Of a stretch of DNA of 64,000 bases, positions 44,690-53,470 are shown one piece after another (within the stretch, counting starts at the first letter, position 1; every line of letters begins with the position of its first letter). The notes under the pieces are model-generated. The model had not been told where the DNA came from. It did not search any database and was given only the letters and a program-made list of their open reading frames with translations. Source of the DNA: Bradyrhizobium erythrophlei (lineage in GTDB: Bacteria > Pseudomonadota > Alphaproteobacteria > Rhizobiales > Xanthobacteraceae). The stretch covers positions 5,179,001 through 5,243,000 of the forward strand of contig NZ_LT670818.1 of NCBI RefSeq assembly GCF_900129505.1. Direction: 5' to 3'. A program made the translations under genes and the position numbers.

Positions 44690-45595
44690 ATGGATCAGGT
44701 CACCGTCGCCGGATCAGGCGTCCTGGGCTCTCAAATTGCGTTCCAATGCGCATACAAAGGCTGCGACGTGCGCATCTACGACATCGATCCTGCAGCCATC
44801 GCGCGGCTCTCGCAGAAATGGCGCGAGCTGAGCACCGTCTATCGGAAGGATCTGAAAGCCGACGATGCTGCGATCGACGCGACCGTCGGTCGTCTCCGGG
44901 CGGGATCGGATCTTGCGGAAGCGGTCCAAGGGGCGGATCTGGTGATTGAGGCCGTACCCGAGAGCGTGGCGGTGAAACGCCGCTTCTATGAGGCGCTTTC
45001 TGTTGTCGCGCCCAAGACGACGATATTCGCAACCAATTCGTCTACGCTTCTTCCGAGCCTGCTTGCGCAATTCACGGATCGGTCCGAACGGTTTCTTGCG
45101 CTCCACTTCGCCAGTCGCGTCTGGAGAAACAACATTGCCGAGGTCATGCGACACTCGGGAACCGATGACAAGACGTTTGACAGCGTGATCGCCTTTGCCG
45201 AACGGATCGGCATGGTTCCAATCGCCCTACACAAGGAGCAGCCCGGCTACGTCATCAATACACTTCTGATCCCTTGGGTGCGCGCCGGAATGAGCCTTGT
45301 CGTGAAAGGCGTCGCTAGTCCGCATGACGTTGATCGGACTTGGATGATCGCCGGTGGTGGCGATGCGGGCCCCTTCGCCGTGCTGGACCTCGTCGGACTG
45401 CGGACGCCCCTGCAAATCCTCACGGCCGCGGCCGAAGCGGGCGACGCTGCCGCTGCAGAGGAAGCGACATGGTTGAGGCGCGAATACATCGACAGGAACA
45501 AGTTGGGAATCGAAACAGGCGAGGGATTCTATAAATATCCCCATCCCGCCTATCGCCGCGCCGACTTCGTCCGACCGCGCGCAATGAAAGCCTGA
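44690..45595 (+). CDS. 3-hydroxyacyl-CoA dehydrogenase
   Basis: 301 residues, start after GAGGAGCAGCGAAC. N-terminal NAD-binding fold (VTVAGSGVLGSQIAF), catalytic Ser region ATNSSTLLPS and His in LALHFASRVW, then a C-terminal helical domain (KEQPGYVINTLLIPW). It oxidises 3-hydroxyacyl-CoA with NAD. No fused hydratase. Likely co-transcribed with the cupin gene. Confidence 0.9.
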   Translation: MDQVTVAGSGVLGSQIAFQCAYKGCDVRIYDIDPAAIARLSQKWRELSTVYRKDLKADDAAIDATVGRLRAGSDLAEAVQGADLVIEAVPESVAVKRRFYEALSVVAPKTTIFATNSSTLLPSLLAQFTDRSERFLALHFASRVWRNNIAEVMRHSGTDDKTFDSVIAFAERIGMVPIALHKEQPGYVINTLLIPWVRAGMSLVVKGVASPHDVDRTWMIAGGGDAGPFAVLDLVGLRTPLQILTAAAEAGDAAAAEEATWLRREYIDRNKLGIETGEGFYKYPHPAYRRADFVRPRAMKA

Positions 45596-45628
45596 AACGG
45601 GCGTCAGACCTAACCGAAGGAAGCTTTG

Positions 45629-45706
45629 ATGGGTCTGACTCAGTCCAAACTTGCGGTCGGCGATCTCATTTTCGACGCGCGCTTGTGCGGTGACGGTCCA
45701 CCTTAA
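45629..45706 (+). pseudogene. 5' stub of an alpha/beta hydrolase
   Basis: 25 codons after a GAAGGA ribosome binding site: MGLTQSKLAVGDLIFDARLC then GDGPP and a stop. This is the usual beginning of an alpha/beta hydrolase just before its LLLHGFP motif; the rest is missing and the convergent Crp gene begins 3 bp later, which suggests a deletion joined the two. Confidence 0.5.
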
Positions 45707-45708
45707 AG

Positions 45709-46416
45709 TCACACTTCGCCCGGATCCTCGCTCGCCCTGAGCCGCTCAAGGGCCTCTACATTCTGGATCGTGAGAGAGGTGTAGCTCGTGGTGACGATAC
45801 CGTCCTGCTCCAAGCTTTTCAGCAAGCGATTGATCGTTTGACGACCAACGCCGATCATCACTGCGAGATCCTCTTGCGATAGCCGCATTTCGATGACGAC
45901 TCCGTTTTTTGTCCTCTTGCCATGGCGGTCAGCCAACCTCAAAAGTTCATGCGCCAACAAATAAAGAGGCCGATGGTTGCGGTGAATGATCAGGTACTGG
46001 GTCGTGATCCGAAAATGATCGCATAGAAGCCTGACAAACGCCGAGTAATGCTCGACACTCGCGCCTGCCAGCGAATTAAAGCGCTCCTGACTGAGTTGAA
46101 AAAGAACGGTCTCGCCGATCGCGAACGCGTCGTAACCATGCGGCCTTCCGTCCAGCGCCGACGTGGTACCGATCCACGAACCCGGCGAAGTCAGTACCAG
46201 AAACGAGGGCTGACCCGACATGGAAAAGCTCGTCAGCCGAATCTGCCCCGAGATGAGCGCAATCATGCCGTCGGCGCAGTCGCTCGCCGAATAGATCAAG
46301 GTATCGTTCAGTCTGCGCACACGACCGAGCCGGAGGATGCTGTCCGCCAGTTCGGGCGGCAATCCAGCAAACCACTTGTTCCTCCCCAGAACAGTCTTCA
46401 GGACTGTCTTGTTCAT
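45709..46416 (-). CDS. Crp/Fnr-family transcriptional regulator
   Basis: 235 residues. N-terminal cyclic-nucleotide-binding-type beta roll (ADGMIALISGQIRLTSF, then SPGSWIGTTSALDG), dimer helix, and a C-terminal helix-turn-helix with MRLSQEDLAVMIGVGRQTIN. There are no Cys clusters for iron-sulfur, so it is not a classical Fnr. Its start codon is 32 bp from the palindrome TTGTCG-N6-CGACAA (46450-46467), and the same box precedes a lipid gene 1.9 kb away. I infer that this protein binds the box, regulating itself and the lipid genes. Confidence 0.88.
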   Translation of the reverse strand: MNKTVLKTVLGRNKWFAGLPPELADSILRLGRVRRLNDTLIYSASDCADGMIALISGQIRLTSFSMSGQPSFLVLTSPGSWIGTTSALDGRPHGYDAFAIGETVLFQLSQERFNSLAGASVEHYSAFVRLLCDHFRITTQYLIIHRNHRPLYLLAHELLRLADRHGKRTKNGVVIEMRLSQEDLAVMIGVGRQTINRLLKSLEQDGIVTTSYTSLTIQNVEALERLRASEDPGEV

Positions 46417-46440
46417 CCGTCGTTCTTACCAAGAAAAAAC

Positions 46441-46491
46441 CGGAAAAGATTGTCGTTTCAGCGACAATTTGGGTCTCTGAGGCGAACTAGC
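46441..46491. promoter_or_regulatory. Crp-type operator box 1
   Basis: A 51-bp block that begins CGGAAAAG and contains ATTGTCG-N6-CGACAAT (46449-46468). It matches box 2 (48342-48392) at 45 of 51 positions by hand alignment, including GCGAACTAGC at the same offset at the right end. It lies between the divergent Crp-type gene and the first acyltransferase gene. Confidence 0.75.
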
Positions 46492-46664
46492 CATTGATCT
46501 CCGGCCGGCGAATGGCCGGGTTACTTTCGCTGACGATCGGCTCGCGATGCTGGAAGGCGAGCTCTGGCCGTTCCGCGACCATGGGCCGTTCGGAATGGCC
46601 TATGCGTCTCCCGAGGGAAAGTTGAGAAACCGGCCCAAATTTCAGCAGTTGGGAGTCGTCGGAA

Positions 46665-48194
46665 ATGGCCCGAACCATCCGAAAGCTCACGGCAATCGAC
46701 GCATCCTACCTCTATATGGAAACACCGGAGGTCCCCATGCACATCGGTAGCATGGCGATATTCCAGTTACCCGACAACCATCGAGAGGATTTCTTCGAGG
46801 GCTTAAAGGCGATGCTCGGACGCCGTCTGCACCTCGCGCCGATGCTGACATGGAAGCTGGCCCACACCCCGTTGGACATCGATCATCCGAGGTGGACCGA
46901 AGACGAACAGTTCGATATCGACCGCCACATATTCCGTGGCGCGCTCCCGGCGCCATCGGATCACGCGACGCTTCAACGCATCGTCGGCTGGCTGCACGCG
47001 AAGTTGCTCAATCGCGCTCGGCCGCTATGGGAGGTCTACGTCTTCGATTGCCTGCCCGACGGCCAGGTCGCAATCTACTCCAAAATGCATCACGCATGCA
47101 TCGACGGCGGCGCAGGTGCTGCCATGGCGCAGCTAATCTACGACGCCTCGCCCTCGCCCAGGGAAGTTGACGCTCCGCCGCCCCGCAAGCCGTCAAAGGA
47201 CGACGAGCGCGACTTTGTGTCGGCGCTAGTGGCTTCGTCGCTCGAATTTTGGACATCAGGAGAAAGAGACAAGTTGAGCGCGTCGGTCGAAGTCCCGCGG
47301 ACCGGAAAGACCGATCTTGCGTCGGTGCTCGTCGACTCGGCGATTCAGGAACTTCACCAGCGAAGCAAGTTTCTCGCTAGACTTCCCCAAGTCCTGAAAA
47401 TGGCGAATGAGCTTGGCAACAAGCTGATCGGTGCGCCAAGTCTCGACGATTTGAAGAAACTGGTCGCGCCGCCGACAATTATCAACGGCTCCATCTCCTC
47501 CGAGCGCAGCTATGCGGCCGTTACCCTGCCGATGTCGCGCATGAAAGCGATCGCCGCGAAATCGGGGACAAAACTGAATGACGTTGTGCTCGCCGTTTCG
47601 AGCGGCGTGCTTCGCGAGCACCTTCTCGGGCAAGACGCGCTCCCTCAAAAGTCGCTTACGGCGTTCGTGCCGGTATCTATCCGAGAAGCAGGCGACACGT
47701 CCGCGAGCAACAAGGTCATGGGCATGATCTGCAGGCTCAACACCGAGATCGAGGATCCGAAACTGAGACTTGAGGCAATCGTCGCCGATTCGGCGAAGTC
47801 GAAGGAACTAACCAGTCCCTTCAGACAGCTTACCCCTCTGGTCGAGGATTCGATCGCATTGGGCTCGCCCCTGGGAATCCAATTGATCTCGCTCGCATAC
47901 AGTCGCTCGAATCTGCCGGACTTACTTCCTCCGGCCGTCAATGTCGCCATCTCGAACGTGCCCGGGCCGAAGGTGGCCCTATACGCCAATGGAGCCGAAC
48001 TTTTGCACTCCTACCCTGTATCGATCGTGACGCACGGGATTGGATTGAATATTACGTTGCAAAGCTATCGGGACCATTTGGATTTCGGATTCACCGGGGC
48101 AGCGAACATTCTTCCGAACGTTAAGGCTCTTGCCGACTCCATGCCGACCGAGTTGGATCGACTGGAACGAGCGTGTGGGCTTGCTGCGTTCTGA
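46665..48194 (+). CDS. Wax ester synthase/diacylglycerol acyltransferase, copy 1
   Basis: 509 residues. Start region LTAIDASYLYMETPEVPMHI and the catalytic HHxxxDG motif as HHACIDGGAG near residue 145 identify the WS/DGAT family; the C-terminal NVAISNVPGPK is also typical. It transfers fatty acyl-CoA to a long-chain alcohol or diacylglycerol at the membrane, forming storage lipid. It is preceded by operator box 1 and starts a run of lipid genes. Confidence 0.92.
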   Translation: MARTIRKLTAIDASYLYMETPEVPMHIGSMAIFQLPDNHREDFFEGLKAMLGRRLHLAPMLTWKLAHTPLDIDHPRWTEDEQFDIDRHIFRGALPAPSDHATLQRIVGWLHAKLLNRARPLWEVYVFDCLPDGQVAIYSKMHHACIDGGAGAAMAQLIYDASPSPREVDAPPPRKPSKDDERDFVSALVASSLEFWTSGERDKLSASVEVPRTGKTDLASVLVDSAIQELHQRSKFLARLPQVLKMANELGNKLIGAPSLDDLKKLVAPPTIINGSISSERSYAAVTLPMSRMKAIAAKSGTKLNDVVLAVSSGVLREHLLGQDALPQKSLTAFVPVSIREAGDTSASNKVMGMICRLNTEIEDPKLRLEAIVADSAKSKELTSPFRQLTPLVEDSIALGSPLGIQLISLAYSRSNLPDLLPPAVNVAISNVPGPKVALYANGAELLHSYPVSIVTHGIGLNITLQSYRDHLDFGFTGAANILPNVKALADSMPTELDRLERACGLAAF

Positions 48195-48341
48195 AGGGGG
48201 ACGGCTCGCGGCGGTTTTGCGGAGCGCGCGCGTGGCGCCTGCGGGTGACGAGCGGGTCCTACGCGCGCTTGGCGCTGGGAGTGTCGGCGATCGCGGTTGG
48301 CAAAGAGCATCCTGACGATTGAGGATGCGATCTCCAAAAAA

Positions 48342-48392
48342 CGGAAAAGATTGTCGTCTCAGCGACAATTGGGGACGCCGAAGCGAACTAGC
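48342..48392 (+). promoter_or_regulatory. Crp-type operator box 2
   Basis: Second copy of the 51-bp block, with ATTGTCG-N6-CGACAAT at 48350-48369 and GCGAACTAGC at 48383. It lies 148 bp after the first acyltransferase gene and 80 bp before the alpha/beta hydrolase start. Confidence 0.75.
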
Positions 48393-48472
48393 TTTGCCGA
48401 TAAAAGCACCACGAGTTGATGCTGAAAAAATGCGGGACATTGCCGCAACAATCGGGAGGGAAACGCTCTGAC

Positions 48473-49312
48473 ATGGACGAGGCTGTTGACCGTTCTAAAC
48501 CGTCGTCGCGGCTGCTGCTCGCGCTCGAAGTGCGCGGGATTTGGGAATTCCAGGCCTTCCTTGCTGCCTATCCGCTGCTGCGGGGCGCGCCCCGGGGCGA
48601 TGGGCATCCAGTGCTCGTGCTGCCCGGTCTTGCCGCCAGTGACGTTTCGACCAAACCGCTGCGAACATACCTGAGCGCGCAGGGCTATGCCGCCCATGGT
48701 TGGAAGCAGGGTCCGAACCATGGCCCGCACTCCGGCGTCGAGGCACGAATAGACGCCAGGCTCGCCGAGCTCGCTCAGCGCTACAACCGTAAGGTCAGCT
48801 TGATCGGATGGAGCCTCGGCGGCGTCTTTGCGCGCGAGGCGGCGCGGCGATCGGCGGACCTGGTACGTCAGGTGATAACCCTCGGCAGCCCCTTCGCCAA
48901 TGAGCCAAAGGCGAGCAATGCCTGGCGACTCTACGAAGTCTTAAGCGGACGCCGAGTCGATGACTGGCATGGCCGCGAAGCCATGAAGCTTCCCCCGCCG
49001 GTGCCGAGCACGGCAATCTATAGCCGGAGCGATGGCATTGTCGCGTGGCAGGGCTGTTGCGAACAGGAGAGCGCGACGACGGAGAATATCGAGGTCGAGG
49101 GCAGCCATTCGGGGCTCGGATACAACCCCATGGCCTTGTACGCGATTGCCGACCGGCTTGCACTGCCGGAAGGCGATTGGCGGCCATTCGATCGCAGCGG
49201 GCTCCGCGGCCTCTTGTACTCCGATCCGCATCGCCGCGATGGCGATGGCGATAGCGAGACCACGCCGCGACCCGATCCAACCGTTGAGCAGTTTGCTCGA
49301 CACAGCGCCTGA
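48473..49312 (+). CDS. Alpha/beta hydrolase (lipase-like)
   Basis: 279 residues from the ATG at 48473, with GGGAGGG 12 nt upstream; an ATG at 48419 is also possible. The nucleophile elbow is LIGWSLGGVFAREAAR (Ser near residue 118), with VLVLPGLAASD as the oxyanion-hole region and GSHSGLGYNP as the probable catalytic His. Part of the lipid run; it might hydrolyse storage esters or activated acyl groups. Confidence 0.85.
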   Translation: MDEAVDRSKPSSRLLLALEVRGIWEFQAFLAAYPLLRGAPRGDGHPVLVLPGLAASDVSTKPLRTYLSAQGYAAHGWKQGPNHGPHSGVEARIDARLAELAQRYNRKVSLIGWSLGGVFAREAARRSADLVRQVITLGSPFANEPKASNAWRLYEVLSGRRVDDWHGREAMKLPPPVPSTAIYSRSDGIVAWQGCCEQESATTENIEVEGSHSGLGYNPMALYAIADRLALPEGDWRPFDRSGLRGLLYSDPHRRDGDGDSETTPRPDPTVEQFARHSA

Positions 49313-49350
49313 TCACTCATCGCAACCTCCAACCCAGAAGGACGAAATCC

Positions 49351-49791
49351 ATGGAGACGGACAGCAGGCAATCCACCAGCCCGGATGCGAGCGTGTTTCC
49401 CGGGATTGAGGATCTCAAGAAGCTGATCGAGAAATTCCAGTTGCCGAGCGTTGATATCGACGCGCTTATCGACTGGCAGCGCAGGGACATGGAAGCTCTG
49501 ACAGAGGCGAATCGCCAAGCTTCCGAAGGTCTCAAGGCGCTTGTGGAACGACGCAACGAGATCCTCGGCGAAACGCTGGCGGAATGGCAAGCGGCAGTCA
49601 AAGACGCCACAAGCGCCGAGGCGATCACGAAGCGGGCCGAGGCCGCAAAGCAGGGCGTGCAGAAAGCCATCGCGAATTTCCGTGAGCTTTCCGAGATGGA
49701 AGCGCAATCGCGCAACAATGCTTGGAAGATCGTGCAGGAGCGCATGCAGGAGAATATGGCAACCCTGCAGAAGCTGCTGCAACCAAAGTAA
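49351..49791 (+). CDS. Phasin-family protein
   Basis: 146 residues, start after AGAAGGACGAAATCC. Long amphipathic helices (DALIDWQRRDMEALTEANRQ, then GETLAEWQAAVKDA) match the phasin family. Phasins coat polyhydroxyalkanoate granules; next to acyltransferases this one may coat wax ester or triacylglycerol bodies. Confidence 0.82.
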   Translation: METDSRQSTSPDASVFPGIEDLKKLIEKFQLPSVDIDALIDWQRRDMEALTEANRQASEGLKALVERRNEILGETLAEWQAAVKDATSAEAITKRAEAAKQGVQKAIANFRELSEMEAQSRNNAWKIVQERMQENMATLQKLLQPK

Positions 49792-49969
49792 GAGTCGTAG
49801 TCGCATCAGACCGCTCACCTGAGGGCCGCCGGGCTGTCTGCGCCTCGACCGGTACGCGGCGGCACCCGTCGCTTCCGTCGACTGCATCATTACAGTCAGC
49901 TAGACGCTGCCGCGCGACGGTGAGCTTACGCGGTCTGAAACCCGATCACCAAGGAGGGAGGGAAACGTC

Positions 49970-51676
49970 ATGAACGACAAGCCCTGGATCAACTCCTATC
50001 CCCCGGGCGTCCGCTGGGATGCCGAGATCGTGCCTGGACCGGTGCAGGGCATTCTGGATGATGCGGTGGCCAAATGGCCGGATCGCCCGGCGATCGACTT
50101 CATGGGCAAGCGGATTGCCTACCGCGATCTTGGCGACCTTGTGAACCGCGCGGCCAAGGGCTTGCAGCAGCTTGGGGTGAAGCCGGGTGTCCATGTCGGC
50201 CTGTATCTGCCGAACTCCCCGCACTATGCCATTGCGTTTTTCGGGGTCCTGAAGGCCGGCGGCACGGTGGTCAATTACTCGCCGCTCGACGCTGCTCAGG
50301 TGCTTGAGCACAAGATCGAGGACAGCCGCACCGACTTCCTCATCACGCTCGATATGACATCGCTCTATCCGCAGATGGCGGCCATGCTCGGCAAGACGCG
50401 ATTGAAGAAGCTGGTGGTTGGCACTCTCGCCGAACTAACCGGCAATCCCGACGCTGTGATGACCGAGCTGAAGGCCAGCCGGCAACTGAGTGATATCGCG
50501 TGGGGCGATCGCCAGATCAGGTTCGCCCAACTGCTCGACAATGATGGAGCTTTCCAAGCCTATCCTGTCGCCGATCCCGCCGAGACGATCGCAGTGCTGC
50601 AGTACACCGGCGGGACGACGGGTCAGCCCAAGGGCGCGATGCTGACGCACGCCAATCTCACAAGCACGTGCCAGCAGTACAGGGCAACCACCGCCGGAAC
50701 TCCTCCGATCCTTGTCGAAGGTCAGGAGCGCTTTCTTGCGGTGCTTCCGCCGTTCCACATCTATGCGCTCGCGGTGAATGTGCTGTTCGCTATTCTCCAG
50801 GGAGCGGAGATCATTCAGCACGCGCGCTTTGATCCGAAGGCCGCGCTCGAGGATATCTCAGCGAAACGGGTAAGCGTCTTCTGCGGTGTGCCCACGATGT
50901 TCACCGCGTTGATAAGCCATCCCGAAACTCCCAGGCACAGCTTGCGTACGCTCAAATATTGTGGCTCAGGCGGGGCTCCTTTGCCGCTTGAGGTCGCGCA
51001 GCAATTCGCCGCGATCACCGGCTGCAGTCTGAGCGAAGGCTGGGGTATGACGGAGACCTCGCCGGCAGGCACTTTCACGCCGGCCCAGAAGGATGGCACG
51101 CGAAAGGCTGGATCTTGCGGAATGCCGATGCCCGGAATCGTCATCAAGTTCCTGAGCCTTGACGATCCAAAGCAGTACGTCCCGCGCGGCGAACGCGGCG
51201 AAATCTGCATCGAGGGCCCGAACGTGATGAAGGGCTATTGGAACAACACGGATGCGACGGCCGAGGTGACGACGTTCGACGGCTTTTTGCGCACCGGCGA
51301 TGTCGGTTACATGGATGAGGACGGCTTCGTCTTCATCGTCGACCGCACCAAGGACATGCTGCTGTGCAGCGGCTTCAATGTCTATCCGCGCGTGCTCGAG
51401 GAGGCCATCTACAAGCACCCTTCGGTCGGGGAGGTCGCGGTGATCGGAGTCCAAGACCAATATCGCGGACAGTCGCCGAAGGCCTTCGTTAAGCTGAAGC
51501 AGGGCGCGGCGACGCTTACGCTCGACGAGCTGCAAAAGTTCCTGAAGGACAAGCTCGGCAAACACGAAATGGTGCAGGCGCTCGAAATCCGCGATGACCT
51601 GCCGAGAACGCCGGTCGGCAAGATCTCAAAGAAGGATCTGTACGACCAGGAGGAACGGAAGACCACGGCGGCCTAG
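49970..51676 (+). CDS. Long-chain acyl-CoA ligase
   Basis: 568 residues, start after AAGGAGGGAGGG. AMP-binding motif LQYTGGTTGQPKGAMLTH near residue 210, GWGMTETSP near residue 360, RTGDVGYMDEDGF near residue 443 and the C-terminal lysine region RTPVGKISKKDL. It activates fatty acids with ATP and CoA, supplying acyl-CoA to the two acyltransferases on either side. Confidence 0.92.
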   Translation: MNDKPWINSYPPGVRWDAEIVPGPVQGILDDAVAKWPDRPAIDFMGKRIAYRDLGDLVNRAAKGLQQLGVKPGVHVGLYLPNSPHYAIAFFGVLKAGGTVVNYSPLDAAQVLEHKIEDSRTDFLITLDMTSLYPQMAAMLGKTRLKKLVVGTLAELTGNPDAVMTELKASRQLSDIAWGDRQIRFAQLLDNDGAFQAYPVADPAETIAVLQYTGGTTGQPKGAMLTHANLTSTCQQYRATTAGTPPILVEGQERFLAVLPPFHIYALAVNVLFAILQGAEIIQHARFDPKAALEDISAKRVSVFCGVPTMFTALISHPETPRHSLRTLKYCGSGGAPLPLEVAQQFAAITGCSLSEGWGMTETSPAGTFTPAQKDGTRKAGSCGMPMPGIVIKFLSLDDPKQYVPRGERGEICIEGPNVMKGYWNNTDATAEVTTFDGFLRTGDVGYMDEDGFVFIVDRTKDMLLCSGFNVYPRVLEEAIYKHPSVGEVAVIGVQDQYRGQSPKAFVKLKQGAATLTLDELQKFLKDKLGKHEMVQALEIRDDLPRTPVGKISKKDLYDQEERKTTAA

Positions 51677-51803
51677 TCGGACTTTCGAAAGCCGGCGAAT
51701 GCCGATCCTCCGCAACGCCGCGAGGCGCATTCGACGCAATGGCGGATCGGCTCAGCCTCGCTGCCGCGGGGAAGCAGGTCTGAAACTCGAGGGAGGCAAG
51801 AAG

Positions 51804-53390
51804 ATGGACCAACTGAGCGGCATGGACGCCTCATTCCTGCATCTCGAAACGCCTGAGACGCCGATGCATGTCGGCAGCCTCATGCTCTTTGAGCTGCCTG
51901 AGGGTTACACGGGCGATTACTACGAGGCCGTCAAGGCGCTGCTTGGCAAGCGCCTCCACCTGTCGGCGTTTCTGAACCGCAAGCTGGCGCAGATGCCGTT
52001 CCAGCTGGCCGAGCCGGTCTGGATCGAGGACGACGACATCGACCTCGACTATCACGTTCGCACCGTCACGCTGCGCCGGCCAGGCACCATGGCCCAGCTC
52101 GAACAGCTCGTCGCGCGCCTGCACGCCTCGCTGCTCGACCGCAGTCGTCCGTTGTGGGAGATGTACGTCATCGATGGCCTGGAAGGCGGACTGGTCGCCT
52201 TTTATACCAAGGCTCATCACAGCGGGGTCGACGGTAAGGCCGGCGTCGAACTCGCGAAGGTGCTCTATGACACCTCGCCACAGATACGCGAGGTCCCGCC
52301 GCCGCGGCGCAAGCGCGCGAGCGGCCAATATCAACTCGGCGTCACCGAATTGCTGCAGGCGGCTGCCACCAATGCGGCCCAGCAATATCGCAAGCTTGCC
52401 GAGTTGTTGCCGGCAGCAGCCAAAGCGTTGGATACGGCGGCCAGAGTCGTTGCCAGCCAGCGGACGGAGAAAGGCGAGCGCTCGTTGAATCTCGGTCTCG
52501 CGCCGAGCACGATATTCAACGACTCGATCACCAATCAGCGCTCATACAGCACGATGTCGCTGTCTCTGGCCGACATCAAGGATCTGGGCAGGCGCGTTGG
52601 CGGCACCGTCAACACAATCGTGATGGCAATGTGCAGCATCGCGCTGCACCATTTCCTGAAGGAGCGGGATTTGCTGCCGAAGGAGCCGCTGATCGCGATG
52701 GTGCCCGTCAGCCTGCGCGTTGAGGGTGACGCGGCGATGAACAACCAGGTCGCCGCGGTTCGCGTGGATCTGGCGACCGACATCGAGGACTTGCCCGCCC
52801 GCTTCAGGGCGATCCACGCGTCGTCTGAAGCGGCCAAGGCCGTTGTGAGGGAGTTGAAGCCAGTGCTCGGGGTGGACATCCCGATCACAGGATCGCCCTG
52901 GCTTATGACCGGCTTGGCCTCGCTGCTCGGCCGTTCCAATCTCGTGAGCCGCTTTCCGCAGGTTGGCAACGTCGCAATCTCCAACGTCCCCGGACCACCG
53001 ATGACGCTCTACATGGCCGGGGCGAAAATGGCGCACTATTTCCCGGTTTCGATCGCCTATCACGGCAGCGCCTTGAATATCACGGTGCAGAGTTACGCCG
53101 GATTGCTCGAATTCGGCCTTACGGCTTGCCGTCGCATTCTCTCGCAGGACGAGTCCTATGAGTTGATCGACCACCTGCGCGCGGCGCTGCGGGAGATTCA
53201 GGCGCTGCCATCCGTCGCTGCGAGCGCTACGCCGCCAACAATACCGTCGAACGAGCCGGCCGCGGTTTCCACGAAGGGGGCATCGATAACGCCGGCGCCT
53301 CCCGTAGCCGCGCGTCAGGAGCTGCCAGCGGCAAAGGAAGCCGCAAGCGTCCAGTCGAGCAGCGAGGTAACGACGCCGCGACAGGATTGA
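51804..53390 (+). CDS. Wax ester synthase/diacylglycerol acyltransferase, copy 2
   Basis: 528 residues from the ATG at 51804 (GGGAGG upstream); the frame is open 70 codons further but without family features. MDQLSGMDASFLHLETPETP at the start, HHSGVDGKAG near residue 138 and NVAISNVPGPPMTLYMAGAK near the end mark the WS/DGAT family. The last 60 residues are an added Pro/Ala/Ser-rich tail of low complexity that copy 1 lacks. The two copies are clearly diverged. Confidence 0.92.
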   Translation: MDQLSGMDASFLHLETPETPMHVGSLMLFELPEGYTGDYYEAVKALLGKRLHLSAFLNRKLAQMPFQLAEPVWIEDDDIDLDYHVRTVTLRRPGTMAQLEQLVARLHASLLDRSRPLWEMYVIDGLEGGLVAFYTKAHHSGVDGKAGVELAKVLYDTSPQIREVPPPRRKRASGQYQLGVTELLQAAATNAAQQYRKLAELLPAAAKALDTAARVVASQRTEKGERSLNLGLAPSTIFNDSITNQRSYSTMSLSLADIKDLGRRVGGTVNTIVMAMCSIALHHFLKERDLLPKEPLIAMVPVSLRVEGDAAMNNQVAAVRVDLATDIEDLPARFRAIHASSEAAKAVVRELKPVLGVDIPITGSPWLMTGLASLLGRSNLVSRFPQVGNVAISNVPGPPMTLYMAGAKMAHYFPVSIAYHGSALNITVQSYAGLLEFGLTACRRILSQDESYELIDHLRAALREIQALPSVAASATPPTIPSNEPAAVSTKGASITPAPPVAARQELPAAKEAASVQSSSEVTTPRQD

Positions 53391-53470
53391 CCCAAATATA
53401 TCTCGCCGCGGCGGGCGGGCGAATGCCGCGCGCGGGTGATTAGAGTCTAAAGAATATTAGGGAGAAGAAT

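Noticed and set aside
44041..44691. 216-codon minus-strand frame
   Set aside because: Shadow of the cupin gene.
53391..53470. Search for a third copy of the TTGTCG-N6-CGACAA box before the MFS gene, the ligase and the phasin
   Set aside because: No match there; only the two copies at 46450 and 48351 are present in the window as far as I can see.
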